From contig NZ_JAEANY010000001.1 in assembly GCF_016019885.1 (NCBI RefSeq), positions 434,001 through 498,000 of the forward strand: a stretch of 64,000 nt of DNA, given 5' to 3'. Below are positions 9,477-18,780 of the stretch, piece by piece. The translations under genes and the position numbers were made by a program. The notes below the pieces were generated by a model. It did not search any database. It was given only the letters and a program-made list of their open reading frames with translations, and was not told the origin of the DNA. This stretch comes from Aurantiacibacter sediminis (lineage in GTDB: Bacteria; Pseudomonadota; Alphaproteobacteria; Sphingomonadales; Sphingomonadaceae). The first letter of the stretch is position 1. The number at the start of each line of letters is the position of its first letter.

Positions 9477-9917
9477 TCAGACACCGTCCTCTGTAAGGAA
9501 GAAGTCATTCTGGCCGCGCGGATCGACCGGAAGCGCGGTCGGAATTCCAATCAAAACGACCAATAGTGAGGCAGGCGCCAGCAAGCCTGCGATCACTGCG
9601 GGGATGCCGAAGAAGAGGGTCGGTCCTAAAAAGAGGGCGACAAGAAGCTGGGTTGCTCGCGTCTGACCCTCCGACGCAATCTCTGCGTCCGGGAGCCCCA
9701 TCTCCCTGATCAAGGAACTGGCGGCGGCGTGATCAGCCACCGGAATGGTCAGCCGATGCCCACCCAGCGCGTTAGAAAGGGGATCGGCGGAGGCATGCCA
9801 TACGCCATCGATCCAGACCGGTATGCCCTCGTGTTCCAAGGCGCTGGCGATAACCAGCGCATGTGGCCGCGAGGTAATCGTTGCCACATGCGCCAGATCG
9901 GAAGGCTTACGCCCCAC
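9477..9917 (-). CDS. DUF2007-like putative signal-transducing membrane protein
   Basis: A 146-residue protein starting at a GTG. The N-terminal half resembles the DUF2007 / putative signal transducing domain (VATITSRPHALVIASALEHEGIPVWID ... LTIPVADHAAASSLIREMG). The C-terminal half is a hydrophobic hairpin (LLVALFLGPTLFFGIPAVIAG and LLVVLIGIPTALP). It begins 10 nt after the rho stop on the same strand and may be transcribed with rho. It converges on the dienelactone hydrolase gene. Function unknown. Confidence 0.7.
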   Translation of the reverse strand: MGRKPSDLAHVATITSRPHALVIASALEHEGIPVWIDGVWHASADPLSNALGGHRLTIPVADHAAASSLIREMGLPDAEIASEGQTRATQLLVALFLGPTLFFGIPAVIAGLLAPASLLVVLIGIPTALPVDPRGQNDFFLTEDGV

Positions 9918-9927
9918 CCGCTGAGGC

Positions 9928-11184
9928 CTACTGGTTCATCGTCTCAAAGAAATCTTCGTTGGTCTTGGAATCCTTCATCTTGTCGAGCAGGAATTCCATC
10001 GCATCGACGGTGCCCATCTGCATCAGGATACGGCGCAGGACATACATCTTGCTGAGAGTAGCCTGGTCGACAAGCAGCTCTTCCTTGCGCGTGCCGGACT
10101 TGCCGACATCCAGCGCCGGGAAAATACGCTTGTCCGAAACCTTGCGATCGAGGACGATTTCGCTGTTACCCGTGCCCTTGAACTCTTCGAAGATCACTTC
10201 GTCCATGCGGCTGCCGGTATCGATCAGCGCGGTGGCAATGATAGAGAGCGAACCGCCCTCTTCGATGTTACGCGCCGCACCGAAGAAGCGCTTCGGGCGC
10301 TGCAGGGCATTGGCATCGACACCGCCGGTCAGGACCTTGCCCGAGCTGGGCACGACGGTGTTGTAAGCACGGCCAAGACGCGTGATCGAGTCGAGCAGGA
10401 TCACGACATCCTTCTTGTGCTCGACCAGGCGCTTCGCCTTTTCGATCACCATTTCAGCGACCTGGACGTGGCGCGAGGCGGGCTCGTCAAAAGTCGAGCT
10501 GATGACTTCACCCTTCACACTGCGCTGCATGTCGGTCACTTCTTCCGGACGCTCATCGACGAGCAATACCAGCAGGAAGACTTCCGGGTGGTTGTCGGTA
10601 ATGGCCTTCGCAATGTTCTGCAGCAGCACCGTCTTACCGGTGCGCGGCGGGGCGACGATCAGCGAGCGCTGGCCCTTACCCTGCGGTGAAATGAGGTCGA
10701 TCACGCGCGCCGACTTGTCCTTGACGGTCGGATCCTTGGTATCGAGATGCAGGCGCTCATCGGGATAGAGCGGCGTCAGGTTATCGAAATTGGTGCGGTG
10801 GCGGACGGCTTCGGGGTCTTCGTAATTGACCTGCTTCAGTTTCGTCAGCGCGAAGTAGCGCTCACCATCCTTGGGAGCGCGGATTTCACCTTCGACCGTG
10901 TCACCGGTGCGCAGGCCCATTTTGCGGACCTGGTTCGGCGAGACGTAGATATCGTCAGGACCGGCGAGATAATTAGCTTCGGGCGAACGCAAAAAGCCGA
11001 AGCCGTCCTGCAAAACCTCGATCGTACCGATGCCGAGGATTTCCTCTCCCTCTTCGGCGACTTCCTTGAGAATCGCGAACATCAGGTCCTGGCGGCGCAT
11101 GGTCGACGCACCTTCCACACCCATATCTTCGGCCATCGAGACAAGCTCTGCCGGCGTCCGCTCTTTCAGTTCTTTCAAATGCAT
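9928..11184 (-). CDS. rho: Transcription termination factor Rho
   Basis: A 418-residue Rho helicase. The N-terminal helical segment ([20 protein letters not shown]) leads into the primary RNA-binding domain ([17 protein letters not shown]). The ATPase has Walker [13 protein letters not shown], Walker B-like [16 protein letters not shown], and [15 protein letters not shown]. The Q- and R-loop regions follow ([17 protein letters not shown]). It terminates transcription of untranslated RNA and is the standard neighbour of hemJ/hemE near the origin in alphaproteobacteria. Confidence 0.98.
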   Translation of the reverse strand: MHLKELKERTPAELVSMAEDMGVEGASTMRRQDLMFAILKEVAEEGEEILGIGTIEVLQDGFGFLRSPEANYLAGPDDIYVSPNQVRKMGLRTGDTVEGEIRAPKDGERYFALTKLKQVNYEDPEAVRHRTNFDNLTPLYPDERLHLDTKDPTVKDKSARVIDLISPQGKGQRSLIVAPPRTGKTVLLQNIAKAITDNHPEVFLLVLLVDERPEEVTDMQRSVKGEVISSTFDEPASRHVQVAEMVIEKAKRLVEHKKDVVILLDSITRLGRAYNTVVPSSGKVLTGGVDANALQRPKRFFGAARNIEEGGSLSIIATALIDTGSRMDEVIFEEFKGTGNSEIVLDRKVSDKRIFPALDVGKSGTRKEELLVDQATLSKMYVLRRILMQMGTVDAMEFLLDKMKDSKTNEDFFETMNQ

Positions 11185-11354
11185 ATGGTAATTTCCGTAT
11201 TCAATATGGGAGCCGGCGGGCCATTAGGGCTTGGAGAAAGCAGACCCGGTCGCAAGCGATATGCGATCCTTTGCCGTTGGATATCTGTTCAATATGGGAG
11301 CGGCCGTGGCCGGTCAATTCGTTAATCGCTGGCCATTGACTGGCGACCTGAAAA
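11185..11354 (-). promoter_or_regulatory. rho leader region with a 14-bp direct repeat
   Basis: This 170-nt gap between hemJ and rho holds the direct repeat TTCAATATGGGAGC at 11200-11213 and 11288-11301, each followed by GC-rich sequence. The rho leader is an autoregulation site in other bacteria, but no standard element was recognised here. Confidence 0.3.
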
Positions 11355-11798
11355 TCAGAACGGTTTGACGACCACCAGAATAACGATCAGCGCAAGCATG
11401 ATGCCGGGCACTTCGCCCCACAGCCGCAATTGCTTATCTGTCAGCGGGCGTTCTCCGCGCAGCATGGCCTTGGCCTTGGCGACCATCCATCCGTGATAGC
11501 CAGTCAGGATAAGTACCAGCAGCAGCTTGGCATGAAACCAGCCCTGTGTATGCGCGCCGATTGCGGACATGAGCGCAAGGCCTAGGACCCAGACGACGAT
11601 CAGGCTGGGGGTCAGGATGATCTTGCGCAGCTTGCCCATCCGGTCTGCCCAGACATCGCTTTCCGGCGACTCCGCACCGTAGGGATGCAGGTAAATCATC
11701 TGCCGCGGCAGGATGAAGAGACCCGCCATCCAAAACACCATGAAGATGATGTGGCCTGCCTTGAGCCAGGGATATAGCGGAAGGAGAATCTCTTGCAT
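11355..11798 (-). CDS. hemJ: Protoporphyrinogen IX oxidase HemJ
   Basis: A 147-residue membrane protein of the HemJ family, which converts protoporphyrinogen IX to protoporphyrin IX in haem synthesis. Four transmembrane segments are visible. Family-typical sequence includes LKAGHIIFMVFWMAGLFILPR with the conserved His, HPYGAESPES, and the C-terminal LRLWGEVPGIMLALIVILVV. The gene lies next to hemE, the step two reactions earlier in the same pathway, which supports the call. Confidence 0.92.
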   Translation of the reverse strand: MQEILLPLYPWLKAGHIIFMVFWMAGLFILPRQMIYLHPYGAESPESDVWADRMGKLRKIILTPSLIVVWVLGLALMSAIGAHTQGWFHAKLLLVLILTGYHGWMVAKAKAMLRGERPLTDKQLRLWGEVPGIMLALIVILVVVKPF

Positions 11799-11839
11799 GC
11801 GATGCGTCTACGCGATCACTGGCCCTGCGTCATCACTCT

Positions 11840-12856
11840 TCAGCCACGAACGACGCGCAGCAAATGGTGAACGTGGTCGATCGGCGTCGTCTTGTCGATC
11901 CCGTGGCCGAGATTGAAGATATGGGGACGCTCCGAAAAAGCGTCAAGGATGGCGCGCGCATGGGCCTCAAGGGCCTCACCACCCGCAAGCAGCTGCATCG
12001 GGTCACAATTGCCCTGCACGGGCATCTCAGGGGGTAATTCGCCATTGATCCACACCGGATCGGTCGTCTCATCGATCCCAACAGCATCGACACCGGTCTC
12101 CCGGGCATAGGCCGGAAGCTTGGCGCCAGCGCCCTTCGGGAAACCGATCACCGGCACGCCGGGGCGTGCTTCGTGTATGGCGGCCGCTAGCCGCGCATTG
12201 GGAGCGATGACCCATTTCTCGAATTGCGCGGGGCTGAGCGATCCCGCCCAGCTGTCGAACAATTGCACAGCCTCTGCGCCCGCATCGATCTGGCCGATCA
12301 GATACTCTAGGCTCGCCGCCTCGATCGCATCGACCAGCGACTGGAACGCCTGCGGATCGCGATAGGCGAGAGCGCGGGTTGCGCCATGATCCTTCGACCC
12401 TTGGCCCGCCACCATGTAGGTTGCGACTGTCCATGGCGAGCCGATGAAACCGAGCATCGTGACCTCATCGGACAGCTCTGCCTTGGTCAGCTCTACGGTG
12501 CGGTAGACCGGATCGAAATGGTGGAAGGCCTTTTCCAGCTTCTGCCAGGCCCCATCCACCAGCGGCGGCGCGAGCCTTGGCCCCTCGCCAGCTTCAAACC
12601 ACAGATCCTGCCCCAGCGCATGGGGAACGATCAGGATATCGGAAAACAGGATCGCCCCGTCGAAGTCGAAACGGCGCAGCGGCTGGAGAGTGACTTCCGA
12701 TGCCGCTTCGCTGTCATAGACCAGTTCCAGAAACCCACCCTTGCTGGCCCTTAGCTCACGGTATTCCGGCAGGTAACGCCCCGCTTGCCGCATGAGCCAG
12801 ACTGGCCGCCGCTCGGTTCGGGTTCCGCGCAAATTTTCGAGAAGGGGTCCGGGCAT
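11840..12856 (-). CDS. hemE: Uroporphyrinogen decarboxylase HemE
   Basis: A 338-residue enzyme that decarboxylates uroporphyrinogen III to coproporphyrinogen III. Signatures are WLMRQAGRYLPEYRELR, ILFSDILIVPHALG, GFIGSPWTVATYM, LFDSWAGSLSP and NLGHGIDKTTPIDHV. I chose the ATG at 12856 (MPGPLLENL). A TTG at 12871 in the same frame is possible, and neither has a strong ribosome binding site. In Caulobacter the replication origin lies directly upstream of hemE, and here too the upstream gap looks origin-like. Confidence 0.96.
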   Translation of the reverse strand: MPGPLLENLRGTRTERRPVWLMRQAGRYLPEYRELRASKGGFLELVYDSEAASEVTLQPLRRFDFDGAILFSDILIVPHALGQDLWFEAGEGPRLAPPLVDGAWQKLEKAFHHFDPVYRTVELTKAELSDEVTMLGFIGSPWTVATYMVAGQGSKDHGATRALAYRDPQAFQSLVDAIEAASLEYLIGQIDAGAEAVQLFDSWAGSLSPAQFEKWVIAPNARLAAAIHEARPGVPVIGFPKGAGAKLPAYARETGVDAVGIDETTDPVWINGELPPEMPVQGNCDPMQLLAGGEALEAHARAILDAFSERPHIFNLGHGIDKTTPIDHVHHLLRVVRG

Positions 12857-13159
12857 CCTGATTGGGTCCAATCCAATAAATAATATTATTTATAAAAGGA
12901 TTCTGTTTTCTGTTGGGCCTGTGGATTGCGGGGAAAGTGCGCAATCACCGGAATCCTTTTTGATGAAACTGTCGAAACCAAGGCATCGACTCGTTGGCTT
13001 TCCGCGTCAAGCAAAGCTTCTCCACACTACTCACAGGCGCGGTAAAGATTGCCGCTTGCGCGCACTTCCCTGCTGGCGAATCGGCCCGCAGTGGGCATGG
13101 AATCTCATCCGCACCTTGTCCGCCATTCTCTCCCGTGGTTTATGCAAGCACATATCCAC
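12857..13159. other. oriC: Candidate chromosomal replication origin (oriC) between hemE and PPSR
   Basis: This 303-nt gap separates divergent hemE and the PPSR gene, the position of the Caulobacter origin. It contains an 18-bp pure A/T palindrome (12876-12893) next to further A/T-rich sequence. It also has DnaA-box-like words TTCTCCACA (13018-13026), ATATCCACA (13152-13160) and the complement of CAATCCACA (12920-12928). Five GANTC methylation sites lie in the gap (12899, 12951, 12988, 13078, 13100), with a sixth at 13190. A 10-bp inverted repeat (AAAAGGATTC at 12894, GAATCCTTTT at 12951) encloses a second hairpin (GATTGCG 12924-12930 with CGCAATC 12940-12946). The DnaA boxes are imperfect, so this is a reasoned candidate only. 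Confidence 0.55.
12876..12893. repeat. 18-bp perfect A/T palindrome
   Basis: ATAAATAATATTATTTAT is a perfect palindrome in a GC-rich genome, placed just upstream of hemE. It is suited to be a duplex-unwinding element or a promoter/operator. Confidence 0.6.
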
Positions 13160-14005
13160 ATGGCCAGACTGCACCTCCACCTCCTGTCCGATTCCACCGG
13201 TGAAACGCTGGAAATGATTGCCAAGGCCGCTCTCGCGCGGTTCGAGGATAAGGACGTTGTGCGCCATTTTTGGCCCATGGTGCGATCGCGCCAGCATCTT
13301 GAGCGGATTGTCTCCGAGTTCAAGGCCAATGCCGGCCTTGTTCTCTACACGCTGGTGAATGAGGATATCCGCGATCACTTGGAGGAACGCTGTCGCGCGC
13401 TTGGGCTGCAACACGTCGCGGCGCTGGATGCGGTCACCGAAGCGCTGGAAGAGCGGCTGGGTCAGGAAGCCAAGGGCCGTCCCGGACGCCAGCACGCAAT
13501 GGACGAAGCCTATTTCGCCCGTGTCGATGCCATCCAGTTCACCATCGCGCATGATGACGGGATCGGTTGGGAGAATTGGGAAGAGGCAGACATCGTGCTC
13601 GCGGGCGTGTCGCGCACGTCGAAAACGCCGACCAGCATCTATCTCGCCAATCGCGGCTTCAAGGTCGCCAATATCCCGCTGGTTGTGGAAAGCCCGCCGC
13701 CTGAAAGCCTGTACAAACTGAAGCATCCGATGGTTGTCGGCCTTACCACCGCGCCGGACCGGCTGGTGCAGATCCGCCGCAATCGCCTGCTATCGCTCAA
13801 TGAAAAGACCGAGACATCCTATGTCGATGAGGGGCGCGTAAAGGACGAAGTCATGTTTGCCCGGCGAATGTTCGCCGACAATGGCTGGCCAGTGATCGAC
13901 GTGACGCGCCGCTCGATCGAGGAGACCGCCGCCGCGGTGATCCGTCTGCACCAGGAACGCGAGGCGCGCGATACTCCTCCGCGTGTCGGACCGAAGCCGA
14001 TATGA
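13160..14005 (+). CDS. Pyruvate, phosphate dikinase (or PEP synthase) regulatory protein, PPSR/DUF299 family
   Basis: A 281-residue bifunctional serine/threonine kinase/phosphorylase that inactivates and reactivates PPDK or PEP synthase. Family motifs are [19 protein letters not shown] at the N-terminus, the P-loop [18 protein letters not shown], and the C-terminal [12 protein letters not shown]. The start at 13160 matches the family N-terminus. An ATG at 13142 in frame is an alternative, and the open frame extends to 13049 inside the origin-like gap. The stop overlaps the maf start by ATGA, beginning a five-gene run. Confidence 0.92.
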   Translation: MARLHLHLLSDSTGETLEMIAKAALARFEDKDVVRHFWPMVRSRQHLERIVSEFKANAGLVLYTLVNEDIRDHLEERCRALGLQHVAALDAVTEALEERLGQEAKGRPGRQHAMDEAYFARVDAIQFTIAHDDGIGWENWEEADIVLAGVSRTSKTPTSIYLANRGFKVANIPLVVESPPPESLYKLKHPMVVGLTTAPDRLVQIRRNRLLSLNEKTETSYVDEGRVKDEVMFARRMFADNGWPVIDVTRRSIEETAAAVIRLHQEREARDTPPRVGPKPI

Positions 14006-14583
14006 GCATCATTCTCGCCTCCAAATCCGCCTCGCGCCAGGCTATGCTGACCGATGCCGGAGTACCCTTCGAAGCGCGACCTGCCGATTTGGACGAGCGT
14101 GCGATTGAGGAGCAGCTGCAAGGTGCTGCGCCATCGGAAGTCGCACTCGCACTGGCCCGGGCGAAGGCTCTGGCGGTCGAAGAGGCTGAGATTCCTGTCC
14201 TCGGCTCCGACTCCCTCGTCGTGGTGGACGGTCGCCGCTTCGATAAACCTACCAGCCGAGAGAATGCTGCTGAGCATCTGCGCTTTTTCTCCGGCAAGGT
14301 GATGGAATTGCATTCAGCCGCCGTCATTGCGCGCGGCGGTGAAATTGTGTGGAGCCACGCCGCCCTCGCCCGGCTGCATGTTCGCGAATTATCGGACAAG
14401 TTCATCGAAGATTACCTGACACGCGAATGGCCCGAAGTCGGCTATTGTGTCGGTGTTTTCCGGATCGAGGCACTAGGCGCGCAATTGTTCGAGCGGATCG
14501 AAGGCGACAATTTCACCGTACTCGGCATGCCACTCCTGCCGGTGCTCGGCGCGCTTCGCGATCTGGGGGAGCTGCCAGCATGA
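14002..14583 (+). CDS. maf: Maf family nucleotide pyrophosphatase
   Basis: A 193-residue Maf protein. These enzymes hydrolyse non-canonical or modified nucleoside triphosphates. The family start [16 protein letters not shown] and the catalytic region [18 protein letters not shown] are clear. It overlaps PPSR upstream and aroE downstream by ATGA, as in the conserved PPSR-maf-aroE-coaE-dnaQ block. Confidence 0.92.
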   Translation: MSIILASKSASRQAMLTDAGVPFEARPADLDERAIEEQLQGAAPSEVALALARAKALAVEEAEIPVLGSDSLVVVDGRRFDKPTSRENAAEHLRFFSGKVMELHSAAVIARGGEIVWSHAALARLHVRELSDKFIEDYLTREWPEVGYCVGVFRIEALGAQLFERIEGDNFTVLGMPLLPVLGALRDLGELPA

Positions 14584-15437
14584 CAGCTTATGCCGAAGTT
14601 ATCGGCGACCCCATCGCGCAATCCAAGTCTCCCGCGATCCACAATTACTGGCTCGGCAAACTTGGCTTGGAAGCGGATTATCGTGCCCACCACGTCACCA
14701 GCGAAGGACTGTCCGACTATATCGCCGCGCGGCGCGATGACCCTGATTGGCTCGGCTCTAATGTCACCATGCCGCACAAGCAGGCGATCATTCCGCTGCT
14801 AGACAGGCTGGAGATCGGGGCGGAATTGGTCGGCGCCGTTAACACCGTCACCCGCCGCCACAATGGCGCGCTGATCGGCACGAATACCGATGTCGAGGGC
14901 TTCTTGGAGCCCCTGCGCAATGAGCTGGCTAAGCAGCACTATTTTCGCATGGCGCGGATTATCGGGACAGGCGGCGCGGCTCGGGCGATTGCCGCTGCTC
15001 TCGCTGAGAAAGATTTCACTCTCGTGATTGCGGGGCGGAGCCAAGGCAAAGCACGGGCATTGCTTTACGCCATCGACCCTGAGGGGGCGCACCATGTTGC
15101 ACCTTTACTGCATTTCGCCGAGCCGACCGATTTTGCTTTCGATGACCGGGAGGGTTGCCTTGATCTGATCGTCAATGCCAGCCCGCTCGGCATGGCTGGG
15201 CACGATCCACTCGCTTTCGACCTGAGTCATGCCCCGCCCGGAAGTGTGTTCTACGATATCGTGACTCATCCGATCGATACGCCGCTTTTGCGAACAGCGC
15301 GTGAAGCGGGCTACGAGACGATAGACGGCCTCTCCATGCTCATCGGTCAGGCTGCCATCGCCTTTGAACGCTTCTTCGGCCAGCCTCCACCGCGCGATGA
15401 TGGCGACGCCGAGCTTCGCAAAATGCTCCAGTCATGA
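14580..15437 (+). CDS. aroE: Shikimate dehydrogenase (NADP+)
   Basis: A 285-residue AroE that reduces 3-dehydroshikimate in the aromatic amino acid pathway. The substrate motif is [11 protein letters not shown] (about 14-24), and [14 protein letters not shown] carries the catalytic Lys. NTDVEGF and the NADP loop [13 protein letters not shown] follow, with [19 protein letters not shown] near the C-terminus. The ATG at 14580 overlaps the maf stop. The frame is open from 14349, but that part lies inside maf. Confidence 0.95.
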   Translation: MTAYAEVIGDPIAQSKSPAIHNYWLGKLGLEADYRAHHVTSEGLSDYIAARRDDPDWLGSNVTMPHKQAIIPLLDRLEIGAELVGAVNTVTRRHNGALIGTNTDVEGFLEPLRNELAKQHYFRMARIIGTGGAARAIAAALAEKDFTLVIAGRSQGKARALLYAIDPEGAHHVAPLLHFAEPTDFAFDDREGCLDLIVNASPLGMAGHDPLAFDLSHAPPGSVFYDIVTHPIDTPLLRTAREAGYETIDGLSMLIGQAAIAFERFFGQPPPRDDGDAELRKMLQS

Positions 15438-16057
15438 GCGAGGCAAAGCGCCCTTTTATCCTCGGCCTCACCGGCTCGATCGCGATGGGCAAGAGTACGG
15501 TAGCGCAAATGCTGCGCGATTGCGGTGTGCCGGTTTTCGATGCCGATCATGAAGTGCGCGCCATGCAGGGACCGGGCGGCGAATTGCTGCCTGCGATTGA
15601 ACAGGAGTTTCCCGGGACGACCGGGCCCGATGGTGTGAATCGTCCGCTTCTCGGCGCACAGGTGTTCGGCAATCCGGAGCGGCTTGCTGCGCTCGAGGCC
15701 ATTGTCCATCCCGCCGTAGCAAAGCGGCGCGAGGCCTTTGCTCGAGACCATCATGATGCCGATCTGATCGTGTTTGACATACCCTTACTGTTCGAAAAGG
15801 GCAGCGAAGGCAGGCTCGATGCCGTGGCAGTCGTCTCCGCTCCGGCAGAAATGCAGCGACAACGCGTGCTTGCGCGCGAAAACATGACCGAAGAGAAATT
15901 CGCCGCCATCCTCGCCGCGCAAATGCCCGATGCGGAAAAGCGCGCGCGCGCCGATTTTATCGTCGAAACGGGTGTCCCGCTGGACGAGACCCGAGCGCAG
16001 GTGGAGGCGCTGGTGGACAAGCTACGCCCCGGTCCGCATCCTGACTTGCGCGCATAG
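15434..16057 (+). CDS. coaE: Dephospho-CoA kinase
   Basis: A 207-residue CoaE that phosphorylates dephospho-CoA in the last step of coenzyme A synthesis. The P-loop is GLTGSIAMGKSTVAQML, followed by VFDADHEVRAM. IVHPAVAKRREAF and DIPLLFEKG are also typical. The start overlaps the aroE stop by ATGA, and dnaQ begins 24 nt downstream. Confidence 0.96.
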   Translation: MSEAKRPFILGLTGSIAMGKSTVAQMLRDCGVPVFDADHEVRAMQGPGGELLPAIEQEFPGTTGPDGVNRPLLGAQVFGNPERLAALEAIVHPAVAKRREAFARDHHDADLIVFDIPLLFEKGSEGRLDAVAVVSAPAEMQRQRVLARENMTEEKFAAILAAQMPDAEKRARADFIVETGVPLDETRAQVEALVDKLRPGPHPDLRA

Positions 16058-16081
16058 GAGCGCATTTGCGATAGGCTGATC

Positions 16082-16768
16082 ATGCGCGAAATCATCTTCG
16101 ATACCGAAACGACGGGCCTTGATCCTGCGACCGGCGACCGAATGGTCGAAATTGGCTGCGTCGAGATGGTCAATCGCGTCGCCACCGGCGCCACCTTTCA
16201 CGCCTATTATAATCCCGAACGAGATATGCCGGCGGAGGCCGAGAAGGTGCACGGCCTCTCGGCGAGCTTTCTGGCTGACAAACCGCTGTTCAAAGATGGT
16301 GCGGCAGAGCTGCTCGAGTTCGTGGGAGATGCCCCGCTCGTCGCTCATAATGCGCAATTCGACTTCGGCTTTCTCAATTGCGAGCTGACGCTGTGCGGGC
16401 TGGATATCATCGGCACGGATCGCATGGTCGATACGCTCGCCATCGCGCGCCGCCGCCATCCGGGCGCCAAGCATTCGCTCGATGCGCTGTGCGCGCGCTA
16501 TGGTGTGGATCGCTCGCACCGCGTTCTGCACGGCGCCCTGCTCGATGCCGAATTGCTGGCGCAAGTCTATGTCGAGTTGATGGGCGGACGCCAGATCGGT
16601 CTGGAGCTGGCGGTCGATAACGACCCGCAGAATCCGGTGCAGACGACGACATTCGCACCGAAGATTGGCGAATATCGTGCCCCCCGTCCGCACAAAGCGA
16701 GCGAGGAAGAACTTGCGCGTCATGCCCAATTTCTGGAAACTCTGGAAACCCCGCTCTGGACCTCGTGA
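16082..16768 (+). CDS. dnaQ: DNA polymerase III epsilon subunit (3'-5' proofreading exonuclease)
   Basis: A 228-residue DnaQ-type DEDDh exonuclease. Exo I is IIFDTETTGLDPATG (4-18), Exo II is VAHNAQFDFGFLN, and Exo III is HRVLHGALLDAELLAQVY with the catalytic His and Asp. The C-terminal tail (HKASEEELARHAQFLETL) would bind the alpha subunit. It is the last gene of the origin-proximal block. Confidence 0.95.
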   Translation: MREIIFDTETTGLDPATGDRMVEIGCVEMVNRVATGATFHAYYNPERDMPAEAEKVHGLSASFLADKPLFKDGAAELLEFVGDAPLVAHNAQFDFGFLNCELTLCGLDIIGTDRMVDTLAIARRRHPGAKHSLDALCARYGVDRSHRVLHGALLDAELLAQVYVELMGGRQIGLELAVDNDPQNPVQTTTFAPKIGEYRAPRPHKASEEELARHAQFLETLETPLWTS

Positions 16769-16822
16769 GTCGCACTCACCACATTGAGCGCAGGAAAAAC
16801 ATAAGGGAAGGAGATACCGCCC

Positions 16823-17392
16823 ATGGATATTCGCGTGTCGGGACATCAGGTCGATACCGGAGCCGCGCTTCAGGAACATGCAGCAGACAGGCTCACAGGA
16901 ATTGTCGACAAGCACTTCAGTCGCGCGATTTCATCCACGGTCACTTTCGGTAAAGCTCCTGCCAGCGCTTTTGCTGCGGACATCGTCCTTCATGTGAACC
17001 ATGGGCTTATCCTGAAAAGCCATGGGCAGGCGCATGATGCGCATGTCGCATTCGATCAGGCTGCTGACAAAATCGAAAAACAGCTGCGGCGTTACAAGCG
17101 CCGTCTGAATGATCGCCACGAACAGGCGGCGCACGCGGTGAAGGAAGAAGAGGCGGCCTATACGATCTTCGCGGCTGAAGAGCCGGAAAGCGAAGAAGCA
17201 GGCGGCGAAGAATCGCCTCCTGTGATTGCAGAAACGCGCATCGACGTGCCCGAAGTCAGCGTATCTGACGCGGTGATGCTGCTCGATTTACGCCACACAA
17301 CAGCGCTGTTTTTCAAAAATGCTGGAACTGGACATCATAATATGGTGTATCGCCGCGACGATGGATCGATCGGGTGGGTCGAGCCGTCCTGA
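16823..17392 (+). CDS. hpf: Ribosome hibernation promoting factor, long form
   Basis: A 189-residue long-type HPF that dimerises and silences ribosomes in stationary phase. The N-terminal domain (MDIRVSGHQVDTGAALQEHA) covers about residues 1-110 with the basic helix KIEKQLRRYKRRLNDRH. An acidic linker (EEPESEEAGGEESP) leads to the C-terminal dimerisation domain (VSVSDAVMLLDLRHTTALFF ... DGSIGWVEP). A strong AAGGAG lies 9-10 nt before the ATG. The next gene is ptsN, as in many proteobacteria. Confidence 0.93.
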   Translation: MDIRVSGHQVDTGAALQEHAADRLTGIVDKHFSRAISSTVTFGKAPASAFAADIVLHVNHGLILKSHGQAHDAHVAFDQAADKIEKQLRRYKRRLNDRHEQAAHAVKEEEAAYTIFAAEEPESEEAGGEESPPVIAETRIDVPEVSVSDAVMLLDLRHTTALFFKNAGTGHHNMVYRRDDGSIGWVEPS

Positions 17393-17512
17393 TTTTCGCC
17401 GCTTTTCAGCGGTAGCGGAAATCGGTGAACCAATCTCAATCGTTCCCTGCCATGCGGAACACTCCTCTGGGGTGATCAAGGCATTTGGCGGGAACGCAGT
17501 ACGATAAGAGCA

Positions 17513-17974
17513 ATGAATTCCAATTTTGTATTGAAGCCGGAAGCGGTCGCTTTCACCAGTGCCGGGTCGAAATCAGAAATTCTTGAGCTGGTCGCGAACA
17601 CCTTTGCGCGCGCTTGGGATCTGGATCCCGTTATTGTGCTTGAGCAGCTGGAGGAGCGTGAAAAGCTCGGCAGCACGGGCTTTGGCCGCGGCGTCGCGAT
17701 CCCGCATGCCCGCTTTCCAGGGCTGAGCCGTCCGGTCGCCGCGATCATCAAGCTGGAAAAGCCGGTGGACTTCGATGCTGCCGATGGCCTGCCGGTGGAT
17801 CTGGTATTTGGCCTGCTTTCGCCGGAAAATTGCGGCGCGACACATCTCCACGCGTTGGCCGCCGTCTCGCGTATGATGCGTGATGACCGGATGCATGACG
17901 CGCTTTGCGATGCGCCCAATGTCGAGGCTCTCTATAGCCTCGTAACCAATGTGACGGATCGTGACGCTGCCTGA
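17513..17974 (+). CDS. ptsN: Nitrogen-PTS enzyme IIA (PtsN)
   Basis: A 153-residue EIIA-Ntr domain protein, a phosphoacceptor in the regulatory nitrogen PTS. The phosphorylatable His is in GRGVAIPHARFPGL. The flanking KLGSTGFGRG and the C-terminal LHALAAVSRMMRDDRM are typical. Its end overlaps the GTG start of the thioesterase by 14 nt. Confidence 0.93.
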   Translation: MNSNFVLKPEAVAFTSAGSKSEILELVANTFARAWDLDPVIVLEQLEEREKLGSTGFGRGVAIPHARFPGLSRPVAAIIKLEKPVDFDAADGLPVDLVFGLLSPENCGATHLHALAAVSRMMRDDRMHDALCDAPNVEALYSLVTNVTDRDAA

Positions 17975-18434
17975 TCAGGCTGATGAGAATGGGCAGTCCG
18001 CCCATTTTCGCGCGCTGGAGCAGCTTTATGCCTCGGCTCCGATCAACAATCTTTTTCGATCCGAGCTGGAGATACTCGAGCCGGGCCGATCGCGGATCAC
18101 GTTTTCGGCGCAGGAAGCCCACTTCCATGCGGCGGGCGCTGCGCATGGTACGATCTATTTCAAGATGCTCGACGATGCGGCCTTTTACGCTGCGAATTCG
18201 CTTGTTTCCGATCGCTTCCTCCTGACGACCGGGTTCAACCTACATTTCACTAAGCCTATTCGAGGCGGCACAGTTGTCGCCGAAGGACGCTGGGTTAGCG
18301 GAAAGCGTCGCGTTTTCATCGCCGAGGCCAATCTGGTCGATGAAGAAGGCGATGAAATCGGGCGCGGGACGGGCACATTCATGCGTTCGCACATCGCACT
18401 TTCCGGCCTCTCCGGCTACCGCCAGCCGGACTAG
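17961..18434 (+). CDS. PaaI-type hotdog-fold thioesterase
   Basis: A 157-residue hotdog protein starting at a GTG inside the end of ptsN. The core includes HAAGAAHGTIYFKMLDDAAFYAANS, matching the HGG-type active-site helix of the PaaI/4HBT family (here AHGT). A beta-sheet with GFNLHFTKPIRGGTVVAEGRW follows. Such enzymes cleave acyl-CoA thioesters. Its substrate is unknown. The DUF1491 gene follows after 4 nt. Confidence 0.8.
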   Translation: MTLPDQADENGQSAHFRALEQLYASAPINNLFRSELEILEPGRSRITFSAQEAHFHAAGAAHGTIYFKMLDDAAFYAANSLVSDRFLLTTGFNLHFTKPIRGGTVVAEGRWVSGKRRVFIAEANLVDEEGDEIGRGTGTFMRSHIALSGLSGYRQPD

Positions 18435-18438
18435 GGTC

Positions 18439-18780
18439 ATGGACGATCGCATCCCTGCGCATCTTGAAGTCAGTGGCCTGATAAAGGCTGTTTCGGCCGA
18501 AGGCGGCTTTGCCACCGTTCTTGCCAAGGGCGAAAAGACAGCCGGAACATTGATGATAATATGTTGCGAAAATGGCACAAAATTGCGCGCATACGAACGA
18601 ATGCCACAATTGGATGGCACCCGCACATGGGTGCTTTCGAAGTCTCAAGACGTTGAAAACCCTATGCAATTCAGCGAATATATAGACCGGAGAAAGCGCC
18701 AGGATAGCGACCTTTGGATCCTTGAGCTGGACGTCGTGAATCCAGAACGTTTCATCGGAAACCACTTCCCCGAAATTTGA
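18439..18780 (+). CDS. DUF1491 family protein
   Basis: A 113-residue protein of the alphaproteobacterial DUF1491 family. Recognisable parts are IPAHLEVSGLIKAVSAEGGFATVLAKGE, the GTLMIIC strand, and the C-terminal YIDRRKRQDSDLWILELD. Function is unknown. It starts 4 nt after the thioesterase stop and is probably cotranscribed with ptsN. Confidence 0.8.
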   Translation: MDDRIPAHLEVSGLIKAVSAEGGFATVLAKGEKTAGTLMIICCENGTKLRAYERMPQLDGTRTWVLSKSQDVENPMQFSEYIDRRKRQDSDLWILELDVVNPERFIGNHFPEI

